The translations under genes and the position numbers were made by a program. Under the pieces are notes generated by a model. It saw only the letters and a list, made by a program, of their open reading frames with translations. It was not told the DNA's origin and searched no databases. Of a DNA stretch of 7,329 nt, positions 1-6,900 are shown piece after piece. The stretch spans positions 1 to 7,329 of the forward strand of contig JBBPYA010000171.1 of assembly GCA_038200385.1 (NCBI GenBank). Reading direction: 5' to 3'. Origin of the DNA: JBBPYA01 sp038200385 (GTDB lineage Bacteria; Actinomycetota; Actinomycetes; Mycobacteriales; Geodermatophilaceae). Each line of letters starts with the position of its first letter. The first letter of the stretch is position 1.

Positions 1-663
1 GGCCAGCCCGTTGCTGACCACGGGCAGGCCGTCCTCGTCGCGGTCGGCCACGATGTGCGCCGCGTCGAGCAACTGGGCGTGCCCGAGGTTGCAGACGGCG
101 CAGCGCTGGCGGTACGCCCGCAGCACGGTGGCGCGGAACCGCGGCTGGTGTACCCGGTAGCGGGTCTCGCGGAGGAGGTAGCGGCGGAGTTCGGCCTCGA
201 CGGGACTGGCGTAGGGCGCCACTTCGCGCAGCGTTTCAGGTACGACGACGAAGCGGTGCAGCTCCGGTTCCTCGCGCAGCAGGTAGACCGGGAAGACCGG
301 CTGGTAGTACGCCTGCCCGACCCCGAACAGCCAGATGAGCGGCAGTTGCGCGTCCAGCGCGGCACGGAGGGCCCGGTTGTCGGCGTGCTGCGCGTCCAGT
401 CCTCGCCAGTTGTAGCGCTGCAGGCCATCGGGACCGACGCCGTCGGCGTAGGGGCTGTTCTCGTTGGAGACGATGGTCAGTGCCGCGGACAGGGCGGCCG
501 GTTTCCAGATCCCGGACTGAGTGGGGATCAGCCGGAACGGCTCGCCGTCGAAGGTGAAGTCGGCAAACTCCTCGCGGCTGATCGGGCGGGCGCCGTCCTG
601 CGTCCGGACTGCCAGCCAGGCCATCGCCTCGCGCCGCACCCGAGCCTCGCGGTCGCCGTCCAT
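1..663 (-). CDS. HNH endonuclease (HNH_2-type, restriction-like), 3' end cut by window
   Basis: The minus-strand frame is open from the ATG at 663 to the window edge, giving 221 codons without a stop. The last third shows an HNH nuclease core: a CxxC pair (Cys188, Cys191), then LLDAAHI with the metal-binding His203, and VVSNGLA with Asn218. The final His of the motif would lie just beyond position 1. The N-terminal about 180 residues resemble the leader of a common actinobacterial HNH family, with a conserved SGIWKP segment near residue 50 and RGLDAQHADN near residue 90. Such proteins usually run to roughly 280-300 residues, so about a quarter is missing here. The start is supported by GGAGG three bases upstream. 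It lies 70 bp downstream of the vapC remnant on the same strand. Biological role (restriction of foreign DNA or other DNA cleavage) is inferred from the fold only; no methyltransferase is visible. Confidence 0.85.
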   Translation of the reverse strand, partial: MDGDREARVRREAMAWLAVRTQDGARPISREEFADFTFDGEPFRLIPTQSGIWKPAALSAALTIVSNENSPYADGVGPDGLQRYNWRGLDAQHADNRALRAALDAQLPLIWLFGVGQAYYQPVFPVYLLREEPELHRFVVVPETLREVAPYASPVEAELRRYLLRETRYRVHQPRFRATVLRAYRQRCAVCNLGHAQLLDAAHIVADRDEDGLPVVSNGLA

Positions 664-733
664 GGCCCTCCCCCGGCACCGAGCCGCCAGTGTGCCGAAC
701 GCGACCAGTCCTCCGCCACAGCGCCGGGTCGAT

Positions 734-964
734 TCAGACCGCGATGACGTCCACCACGCGGTCGAGTCCGACGAAATCCTGCGGGTTCCTGGTGACGAGT
801 GGGAGGCCGGCGGCACAGGCAATAGCGGCGATCAGCAGGTCGGCCGCCCGAGCACCCCGCGCCTTCCGACCGGCGCTGCTGACCGCGGCGTACACCCGGC
901 CGTAGGCCCGGGCCGCCTCGTCGTCGAAGGCGACGGGGTCGAAGGCCGCCTCGGTGCGCGGGAT
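734..964 (-). pseudogene. VapC-like PIN-domain toxin, C-terminal remnant
   Basis: Reading the minus strand up from the TGA at 734-736 gives about 75 residues typical of the C-terminal half of type II toxin PIN domains. It contains TEAAFDPVAFD, ARAYGRVYAAV, GRKARGARAADLLIAAIA with the conserved Asp, and LVTRNPQDFVGLD. In intact PIN RNases these supply two of the four acidic or polar active-site positions. The N-terminal half, with the LLDTxV aspartate and the conserved glutamate, is absent. The frame continues upstream as unrelated sequence to a stop at 1001-1003, with no convincing ATG or GTG before the homologous part. Only 118 bp separate it from the TfoX gene, too little for the missing 50-60 residues in any frame, so this is a deletion rather than a simple frameshift. 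No VapB antitoxin gene is present. A toxin without this half should be inactive; expression as a short peptide is not excluded. Confidence 0.75.
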
Positions 965-1082
965 GGGCGGATTTGGACCTCCTGACCGTTCAAAACGCCA
1001 TCATCGGCGCGCGGTTGGGGGGTCGGCACGCCCGCGCATGGGTCGGTGGGCGCGACCTACGGTCCAGACCGCCGGATCTCGG

Positions 1083-1415
1083 TCACTTCGGCGGGAGCGA
1101 CCGGACGTAGCCGACGCCGTAGTCGATCCACCGGTTCAGCTCGTCGTCGGGCGCGCCCGCGTCGATGTCGACGCGTAGCCAGCCGTTCATCTCGCGGCCG
1201 CGCATGACGAACCGGCTCGCCCGTACGTCCTGGACCAGGGAGTCGGTCAGCGACGGATCGACGCGCAGCATCAGGCCACCCTGACCGCTTACGCCGACGG
1301 CCATGTACCCAGTAACCATGAAGGCCAAGCCGCCGAACATGGTCTTCTCGACCACGCCGGGCTCGCCGGCTAGAAGCTCACGCACCCGATCAGCCAGGTC
1401 GATGTCGTAGGCCAC
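1083..1415 (-). CDS. TfoX N-terminal-domain family protein
   Basis: With the GTG at 1415 the product is 110 residues and begins MAYDIDLADRVREL, the usual beginning of actinobacterial stand-alone TfoX_N proteins. Visible family marks are EKTMFGGLAFM (residues 23-33), the MAVGVSGQGGLMLRV strand pair, a MRGREMNGWLRV segment, and the C-terminal GVGYVRSLPPK. The TfoX N-terminal domain was first described in the competence regulator TfoX/Sxy of gamma-proteobacteria, but these short actinobacterial proteins lack the TfoX C-terminal domain and their function is unknown. I would not infer competence. Longer in-frame starts exist (ATG at 1451, ATG at 1484), but their extra residues do not resemble the family and no start has a strong Shine-Dalgarno, so the start is the least certain part. 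The gene follows the tRNA-Ala unit on the same strand. Confidence 0.85.
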   Translation of the reverse strand: MAYDIDLADRVRELLAGEPGVVEKTMFGGLAFMVTGYMAVGVSGQGGLMLRVDPSLTDSLVQDVRASRFVMRGREMNGWLRVDIDAGAPDDELNRWIDYGVGYVRSLPPK

Positions 1416-1543
1416 GGCCGAAGTATTCCGAAGGGACAGGTCACTGACCATGCCCAGCGCCTCGGCTAGCAACTCGGCTGGCACAGATCACGGGGTGGCC
1501 GTCGTCCCGCGGGCCGCGACCGGGTCACCCTTGTGGTGTCACC

Positions 1544-1572
1544 CACCCAGGCGACCGAACCGGACTTGGGTG
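1544..1572 (-). terminator. Hairpin 8 nt after tRNA-Ala, possible terminator
   Basis: Six-base arms CACCCA (1544-1549) and TGGGTG (1567-1572) are perfectly complementary. The 17-nt loop itself contains a small CCG/CGG stem. The hairpin starts 8 nt beyond the 3' end of tRNA-Ala, where a terminator or processing structure would be expected. There is no U-tract, as is common in actinobacteria, so the function is inferred from position only. Confidence 0.3.
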
Positions 1573-1579
1573 CCCCATG

Positions 1580-1652
1580 TGGAGACGAAGGGACTCGAAC
1601 CCTCAACCCCCGCCTTGCAAAGGCGGTGCTCTGCCAGTTGAGCTACGTCCCC
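1580..1652 (-). tRNA. tRNA-Ala(UGC)
   Basis: The reverse complement folds as a 73-nt cloverleaf. The acceptor arms GGGGACG and CGTCTCC pair with one G-U, and the discriminator is A. The D arm is GCTC/GAGC. The anticodon loop carries TGC within CGCC-TTTGCAA-GGCG, and the T arm is GAGGG-TTCGAGT-CCCTT. The 3' CCA is not encoded (CAT follows), so the terminus must be added by tRNA nucleotidyltransferase. It is the second tRNA of an Ile-Ala pair. Confidence 0.97.
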
Positions 1653-1668
1653 GTGGGCGGCGCAGGCC

Positions 1669-1794
1669 TCAGCGCAAATCGGGCGCCGTCGTCGCCTCGT
1701 GCCAGAGGTCGGCCTCGGACTGGGCGGCCTTCTTCTTCCGGAACGCAGCGAGCGCACCGGCCGCTCCCGCGAGCAACAGCAACTTCTTGATCAC
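1669..1794 (-). CDS. DLW-39 family micropeptide between the two tRNA genes
   Basis: This 41-codon gene lies in the gap between tRNA-Ile and tRNA-Ala on their strand. From a GTG at 1794 it encodes a peptide that begins MIKKLLLLAGAAGALAAF, a short hydrophobic segment. A basic RKKK patch follows, and it ends in EADLWHEATTAPDLR. The Asp-Leu-Trp motif near residues 29-31, the length of about 40, and the location after gyrA-DUF3566 next to tRNA-Ile and tRNA-Ala match the actinobacterial DLW-39 family. The start is set by GGAGG six bases upstream. The hydrophobic N-terminus followed by positive charge suggests membrane association, but no function is known. It probably shares a primary transcript with the tRNAs, so its message would be released or trimmed by tRNA processing. 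Confidence 0.88.
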   Translation of the reverse strand: MIKKLLLLAGAAGALAAFRKKKAAQSEADLWHEATTAPDLR

Positions 1795-1800
1795 CGGACG

Positions 1801-1805
1801 CCTCC
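1801..1805 (-). promoter_or_regulatory. Shine-Dalgarno of the DLW-39 gene
   Basis: GGAGG on the minus strand lies six bases before the GTG at 1794 and 20 bases after the 3' end of tRNA-Ile. It identifies the start of this otherwise easily missed gene. Confidence 0.7.
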
Positions 1806-1825
1806 GAGGGTTGTGGTCCACCGCG

Positions 1826-1899
1826 TGGGCCTGGGAGGACTTGAACCTCCGGCCTCATCCTTATCAGGGATGCGCTCTAACCGACTGAGCTACAGGCCC
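1826..1899 (-). tRNA. tRNA-Ile(GAU)
   Basis: The reverse complement is a 74-nt cloverleaf with a perfect seven-pair acceptor stem (GGGCCTG with CAGGCCC) and discriminator A. The D arm is GCTC/GAGC. The anticodon arm is CATCC-CTGATAA-GGATG with anticodon GAT, and the T arm is GGAGG-TTCAAGT-CCTCC. CCA is not encoded. As the first tRNA of the Ile-Ala pair, it is usually found just downstream of gyrA and the DUF3566 gene in actinobacteria. Here a plus-strand gene intervenes. Confidence 0.97.
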
Positions 1900-1912
1900 G
1901 CAACGCCCGACG

Positions 1913-1918
1913 ACGGTA
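1913..1918 (-). promoter_or_regulatory. Candidate -10 element for the tRNA-Ile/Ala unit
   Basis: The minus strand reads TACCGT, matching the actinobacterial TANNNT -10 pattern, 13 bp before the first base of tRNA-Ile. This would give a leader of only a few nucleotides. No convincing -35 box is seen at 16-19 bp spacing, so this is a weak call based on pattern and position. Confidence 0.3.
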
Positions 1919-1982
1919 CCCCACGAGACGCTCCCGGCTCGACCAGGATGCGGGCCACCGCACCGGGGAGTAGGCAGGACCG

Positions 1983-2588
1983 GTGACCGTGGCCGAGCTG
2001 TACCGCGACGCCGGGAACACCTTCGCCGAGCAGGCCACCCGGATCCCCGCCGACCGGTGGGACCGCCCCGGCCTCGGGCAGTGGGACGTGCGCGCCCTGG
2101 TCGGTCACACCAGCCGCGCGCTGGTGACCGTCCTGGTCTACCTCGACCAGCCTGCGACCGCCGTCGAGGTCCCGACCGCCGAGCGGTACTACGTGGAGAT
2201 CGCCGAGCGCCAGCACGACCCGGCCGGCATCGTCGAGCGCGGCCGACAGGCCGGCGCCGCCCTCGGCCCGGACCCCGGCAGCGGCGTCGCGGACCTGCTC
2301 GCCAGCGTGCAGGCGCGACTGGCCACCGCGGACCCGCACGCCCTGGTCACAACGGCGGCCGGCGGTATGCGACTCGCGCCGTACCTGTCCACCCGCATCT
2401 TCGAACTCGTCGTACACGGCCATGACATCGCCCGTGCGACCGATCAGGAGGTTGCCTTCAACACGCCGGTCCTCGCCCACGCGGCGGCGCTGGCCGCCCG
2501 GATCGCCGTCGAGCAGGGCACCGGCCCCCACCTGCTGGCCGCGCTGACCGGGCGCACGACGCTGCCGCGCGACTTCTCAGTCGTCTAG
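1983..2588 (+). CDS. Maleylpyruvate isomerase-like mycothiol-dependent family protein (DinB/MDMPI fold)
   Basis: This 201-residue protein has the marks of the MDMPI N-terminal/DinB-like four-helix fold. Trp34 and Asp35 in GQWDVRALVGH lead to His42, and FELVVHGHDIARA gives Glu141 and His145. The His, Glu-x3-His set matches the zinc ligands of mycothiol-dependent maleylpyruvate isomerase (His52, Glu144, His148 in the Corynebacterium glutamicum enzyme). It is at the short end for the family, with little beyond the metal-binding domain. The exact substrate cannot be read from the sequence, and no gentisate-pathway gene is nearby, so a role as a thiol-dependent isomerase or transferase is only a family-level inference. 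The GTG at 1983 is preceded by GGGGAG (12-base gap) and AGGA (3-base gap). A second in-frame GTG at 1989 has AGGA nine bases away and is an equally good start. It is divergent from tRNA-Ile and convergent with DUF3566. Confidence 0.85.
   Translation: MTVAELYRDAGNTFAEQATRIPADRWDRPGLGQWDVRALVGHTSRALVTVLVYLDQPATAVEVPTAERYYVEIAERQHDPAGIVERGRQAGAALGPDPGSGVADLLASVQARLATADPHALVTTAAGGMRLAPYLSTRIFELVVHGHDIARATDQEVAFNTPVLAHAAALAARIAVEQGTGPHLLAALTGRTTLPRDFSVV
2570..2583. terminator. Small hairpin at the convergent gene ends
   Basis: CGACT and AGTCG form a perfect five-pair stem with a TCTC loop, ending two bases before the shared CTAG stop palindrome. It can form in transcripts from either strand. There is no T-run and the stem is short, so a bidirectional terminator role is only suggested by position. 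Confidence 0.25.
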
Positions 2589-3727
2589 TCCCGCTCGCCG
2601 AGGGTGATCTCCAGCCCGCCGACCAGGTCCGCGCACAGGTTGTAGATGAACGCCCCGATCGTGGCCAGCGCCGTGAACAGCAGGATGTTCACCGCGCCGA
2701 TCACCGCCGCCCCGCCGAACACCAGCGACGGCGTCACGAGCTGCGTGTTCTGGGTTCCCTGCAGGTCACCCCACAGCGTGTTGATCTGGCCGAACACGTT
2801 CAGCCCACTGAGTACGCCGTACAGCACCCCGATCGCCACCATCCACACGAAGAACAGGGCGATCGACAGCACGAGGGAGAACTTCAGGGCCGACCACGGG
2901 TCGATGTGGCGCAACTGCAGCCGGGCCCGCCGCGGGCCACGGACCGGCGCCCGGCGCGGGCGCTGCTGGGTCGGCGGGCGGGTCGGGATCGCGCTGCCGG
3001 CCGCTGCGGCACCACCAGCGGCCATCCCGCCGCCGCTGGCCGAGCGGGCCGCCGCCGTGGCGGTCGCCCGGTTGACCGGTGCCATCGCCGGCGGAGGACC
3101 CGCCGGTCGGTTTCCGGTGGGACGGCCCTGCTGGGGCGCCCCGCCGGACCGGGTGTCCGGCGCACCGGGGTGCAGTCTCGGCATCGCCGCGGTGGCCTGG
3201 CCGGGAGCGGCACCGGACTGAGCGGAGATCCTGGCCGCCGGCATCCCGTTCACCGTCGGCCCACCGCCGGCCGGCGCCTGCACGGCACCCTGCCAGCCCG
3301 CGGAGGCCCCGGAGCCGGGCCGCGGACCGGGCCCCCCGCTGCCCGGTGTTCCCATGTTCGAACCGGGAGGCGGGGACTGCTTCGTCGTCGAGACCGGGCC
3401 GCCCGGGGTCGTCCCGCCGGAGGACCCCGGCCCCGAGGACCGGTCGGAGGTGGGCCCGCCGCCGGACGGCTGCCCGCCAGCCGGGGAACGCACCGGGGTC
3501 GTCGGCGGCTCGGTGGGCCGTCCCGACGATGTGGTCGTGCTGGGCCGGCCCGCAGCGGACTGCGGGGCGCCGTCTGAGGACGTCGGGGCGTCCGCGGACG
3601 TGCCCGCCGACGCCGCGCCGGACTCGGAGTCCGGCAGCCCGTAACGACCGACCTGCTCCGTCTCGCCGGAATCCGTCGGCGGCCGATGTATCGCCTCGGT
3701 GTCCGAGCCGGAGCGGGGCGTGGTCAC
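2585..3727 (-). CDS. DUF3566 transmembrane protein with long disordered N-terminal arm
   Basis: The 380-residue product ends in a DUF3566 domain (about residues 266-380). A basic stretch rich in Arg leads to LQLRHIDPWSALKFS, then a first membrane segment (about 283-306), a loop with INTLWGDL, and a second membrane segment (about 334-366). It ends in LGGLEITLG-like sequence (GGLEITLGERD). The preceding 265 residues are Pro/Gly/Ser/Thr/Ala-rich, probably disordered and cytoplasmic. The domain function is unknown; Rv0007 next to gyrA in Mycobacterium tuberculosis is the syntenic relative, to my knowledge. I chose the GTG at 3727 because GAGGAG lies four bases upstream and MTTPRSGSDTEAIHR is a typical beginning. 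An ATG at 3901 would add 58 residues of unlike sequence overlapping a probable leader. It lies 223 bp after gyrA on the same strand, and its stop overlaps that of the convergent gene. Confidence 0.9.
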   Translation of the reverse strand: MTTPRSGSDTEAIHRPPTDSGETEQVGRYGLPDSESGAASAGTSADAPTSSDGAPQSAAGRPSTTTSSGRPTEPPTTPVRSPAGGQPSGGGPTSDRSSGPGSSGGTTPGGPVSTTKQSPPPGSNMGTPGSGGPGPRPGSGASAGWQGAVQAPAGGGPTVNGMPAARISAQSGAAPGQATAAMPRLHPGAPDTRSGGAPQQGRPTGNRPAGPPPAMAPVNRATATAAARSASGGGMAAGGAAAAGSAIPTRPPTQQRPRRAPVRGPRRARLQLRHIDPWSALKFSLVLSIALFFVWMVAIGVLYGVLSGLNVFGQINTLWGDLQGTQNTQLVTPSLVFGGAAVIGAVNILLFTALATIGAFIYNLCADLVGGLEITLGERD

Positions 3728-3731
3728 CGGA

Positions 3732-3737
3732 CTCCTC
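3732..3737 (-). promoter_or_regulatory. Shine-Dalgarno deciding the DUF3566 start
   Basis: The minus strand reads GAGGAG four bases before the GTG at 3727. It argues against the upstream ATG at 3901, which would make the gene 58 codons longer. Confidence 0.6.
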
Positions 3738-3834
3738 GGGTGCCGGTCGGGGTCCGGTAGCTCGCCAACAGCACAGACGTCACCTTCTCGGGCTGAGTCC
3801 TGGGGGTCAGAGTCGTGCGGGTCACAGGCCGTCT

Positions 3835-3853
3835 CCGCCCCCTTGCGGGGCGG
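3835..3853 (-). other. GC hairpin in the gyrA-DUF3566 leader
   Basis: Arms CCGCCCC and GGGGCGG pair perfectly over seven G-C pairs around a five-base loop. It lies about 110 nt before the DUF3566 start and has no following U-tract. It could stabilise or attenuate the transcript or be a processing site between gyrA and DUF3566; the role is not determinable from sequence. Confidence 0.4.
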
Positions 3854-3884
3854 CCCTCCGTTCCCGGGTCCGCGGGTAGTCCAC

Positions 3885-3914
3885 CCGTTAGCATCCCACA
3901 CCGCCCCCCGACAA
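3885..3914 (-). promoter_or_regulatory. Candidate promoter for the DUF3566 gene
   Basis: On the minus strand TTGTCG (3909-3914) is followed after 18 bp by TAACGG (3885-3890), the latter preceded by TGC as an extended -10. This resembles housekeeping sigma promoters but the -10 lacks its final T. It would give a 5' leader of about 150 nt containing the 3835-3853 hairpin. Confidence 0.3.
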
Positions 3915-3933
3915 CGCCGTACATGCAGCTCAG

Positions 3934-3948
3934 GCCCCCCGCGGGGGC
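3934..3948 (-). terminator. GC hairpin directly after the gyrA stop
   Basis: The minus strand has GCCCCC and GGGGGC arms with a three-base loop, starting two bases after the gyrA TGA (3951-3953). It is in the right place for a terminator or 3'-end stabiliser, but there is no U-tract. Confidence 0.35.
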
Positions 3949-3950
3949 GC

Positions 3951-6900
3951 TCAGACGTCCACCTCGTCGGCGTTGCGGGCCAGCGCCACGATGGTCACGT
4001 CGTCGGGCAGGTTCATCAGCTTCACGCCCATGGTGGCCCGCTCCTTGGTCCGCCGTACACCGCGTACCGACGTCCGGATCACCCCGCCGTTGGAGGTGAT
4101 CGCGTACAGGTCGTCCTCCAGCCGCACCGCGAGCGCGCCGACGAGCACACCCTTGCGCGACTTGGGATCCGCGGTCAGGACGCCCTTGCCGCCCCGCCCC
4201 TGCGGCGGGTAGTTCTCGATCCCGGTGCGCTTGGCGTAGCCGCGCTCGGTGGCGACCAGGACGTCGACGCCCTCGCGCACCACCTCCATGGCCAGCAACT
4301 CGTCGTCGGAGGTGAAGCGCATCCCGATCACGCCCGACGTGGCCCGGCCCATCGGGCGCAGCGAGTCGTCGTCGGCCTTGAACCGGATGGACTGCGCCGC
4401 CTTGCTGACCAGCAGCAGGTCGTCCTCCGGTCCGATCAGCGCCGCCCCGACCAGCTCGTCGTCGTCACGCAGGTTGATCGCGATCAGGCCACCCTGCCGA
4501 GGGGAGTCGAAGTCGGTCAGCTTCGACTTCTTCACCAGCCCGTGCAACGTCGACAGCACGAGGTACGGCGCCACCGAGTAGTCCTTGATCTGGATGACCT
4601 GCGCGATGTGCTCGTCGGGCTGGAAGGCCAGGATGTTGGCCACGTGCTGGCCGCGCGCGTTGCGGTTGGCCTCCGGCAGCTCGTACGCCTTCGCGCGGTA
4701 GACCCGGCCCTTGTTCGTCAGGAACAGGATCCAGTTGTGCGTCGAGCCCACGAAGAAGTGCGCGACGATGTCGTCGACCTTGAGGTTGGCACCCTGCACG
4801 CCCTTGCCGCCGCGGCGCTGCGAGCGGTACAGGTCGGACTTGGTCCGCTTGGCGTAGCCGGTACGGGTGATCGTGACGACAACCTCCTCCTCGGCGATGA
4901 GGTCCTCCATGGACACGTCACCGTCGTTCGGGATGATCCGGGTACGCCGTTCGTCGCCGTACCGCTCGACGATCTCGCGCAGCTCGTCGCGCACCAGCTG
5001 GCGCTGCCGCGGTTCGCTGGCCAGGATCGCCTGGTACTCCGCGATCTCCTTTTCGATCTCGATGAGCTCGTCGTAGATCCGCTGCCGCTCCAGCGCCGCC
5101 AGCCGGCGCAGCTGCATCTCCAGGATCGCGGTGGCCTGCAGCTCATCGACGTCGAGCAGCTCCATCAGTCCGCCGCGGGCGGCCTCGGCGGACTCGCTGG
5201 CCCGGATCAGCGCGATCACCGCGTCGAGCCGGTCCAGTGCCTTGGCGTAGCCGCGCAGGAGGTGCGCCCGCTCCTCGGCTCGGCGCAGCAGGTGCGCCGT
5301 CCGCCGGCGGACCACTTCGATCTGGTGTACGACGTAGTGCCGCACGACCTCGTCCAGCCGCATCGTGCGTGGTACGCCGTCGACGATGGCCAGCATGTTC
5401 ACGCCGAACGTCGACTGCAGCGCGGTGTGCTTGTACAGGTTGTTCAGGACGACCTTGGCCACCGCGTCGCGGCGCAGACTGATCACCAGCCGGCGGCCGA
5501 CCCGGTCGGAGGACTCGTCGGCGATGTCGGCGATCCCGCCGATCCGGCCCTCCTTGACCATCGTGGCGATGTTCTCGGCCAGGTTGTCCGGGTTGACCTG
5601 GTAGGGCAGCTCGGTCGCGACCAGCGTCGTGCGCCCCTTGCTGTCCTCCTCAACGGTGACCACCGCGCGCATCCGGACGATCCCGCGCCCGGTCCGGTAG
5701 GCCTCCTCGATCCCGTCCCGGCCGACGATCAGGGCGTGGGTCGGGAAGTCCGGACCCTTGATCCGCTCGATCAGCGCCTCGAGCAGCTCGGCGTCGGTGG
5801 CAGCGGGGTTGTCCAGCGCCCAGACGACCCCGTCGGCGACCTCGCGCAGGTTGTGCGGCGGGATCCGGGTGGCCATGCCGACCGCGATGCCCTCGGAGCC
5901 GTTGACGAGCAGGTTCGGGATCCGGCTGGGCAGGATCTCCGGTTCCTGGGACTTCCCGTCGTAGTTCGGGTTGAAGTTGACGGTGTCCTTGTCGATGTCG
6001 CGCAGCATCTCCATCGCCAGCTGCGTCAACCGCGACTCGGTGTTGTGGCTGACGAATCCGTTGGTGACGAAGGCGTGGTCCTCGGTGTCCACGCGCAGGG
6101 AGTAGACCGGCTGTACCCCGGCGTCCTCGACCGCGGCGACCTGGGCGTAGTAGAAGCGGCCGTCGACCAACGGCTCGACCACTGCGGCCGCCTCGGCGGT
6201 GATCCGGCCCAGGATCTCCTCCCGGTCGTGTTCCCAGCGCTCGACCCGATCCACGTTGTGCCGACGCAGCCAGTCACGTTCGGTCCAGCGGTTCGCCCCG
6301 TGCTCCCGCAGGAAGGCGCCGACGAACGGCACATGGTCGCTGGACAACGCGCTACTAGTCGCCGGGACCGCGGCCAGCTCCACGAGCAACTTGACCTGCT
6401 TGCGGCCGAGGAACCCGACGCGGGTGGCGAACAGCCCGGCGTCGCGGCGGTTCGTGATCACCACCTTGATCTCGCCACCGTCGTAGCGGCACAGCCGGGC
6501 GACGACGCCGAACTCCAGGAGCAGCTGCTGAACCCCGCGGGCCAGCCGATCGCTCCGGGTGGAGTAGCTGAGCTGCAGGGTGGACCGAGCAAGCAGCGAG
6601 GATGAGCCGTCTCCCTCGAACAGCGCCTGCAGGAAGAGTCGCTTGGCTGCCGGCACGGAGTCCCAGACGCAGTCCGGCACGGCCTTGTCGTGGCTGCGCT
6701 GGTTGGTCAGCCAGGTCAGGCAGGTGTCCCGCAGCCGGCCCAGGTCCTGGACGTCGAGCTCGTGCAGGGTGCTGCCAGAGGCGATCGTGCGCGCGGAGAC
6801 GTAGCGCCGGCCGCCGACGACGGTGTCGTACGCGGCCACGACGCGGTCGAAGAAGTCCCGGTCGACGCTGTTGAAGCCGGCCCGGCCGTCGGACACCCAG

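Noticed and set aside
55..747. A 230-codon open frame on the plus strand
   Set aside because: It is the mirror of the HNH endonuclease gene, whose minus-strand frame has clear HNH motifs and a Shine-Dalgarno site.
1083..1484. TfoX protein as a competence regulator
   Set aside because: Only the N-terminal TfoX domain is present and no competence genes are nearby; these short actinobacterial proteins have no shown competence role.
3727..3901. Longer DUF3566 start at the ATG at 3901
   Set aside because: The extra 58 residues do not look like the family and overlap the probable leader, while the GTG at 3727 has GAGGAG four bases upstream.
3699..6605. A 968-codon open frame on the plus strand
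   Set aside because: It runs antisense to gyrA, the intein and part of DUF3566, is rich in Val/Asp/Arg/His/Gln in the way expected of a mirror frame of high-GC coding DNA, and shows no recognisable domain.
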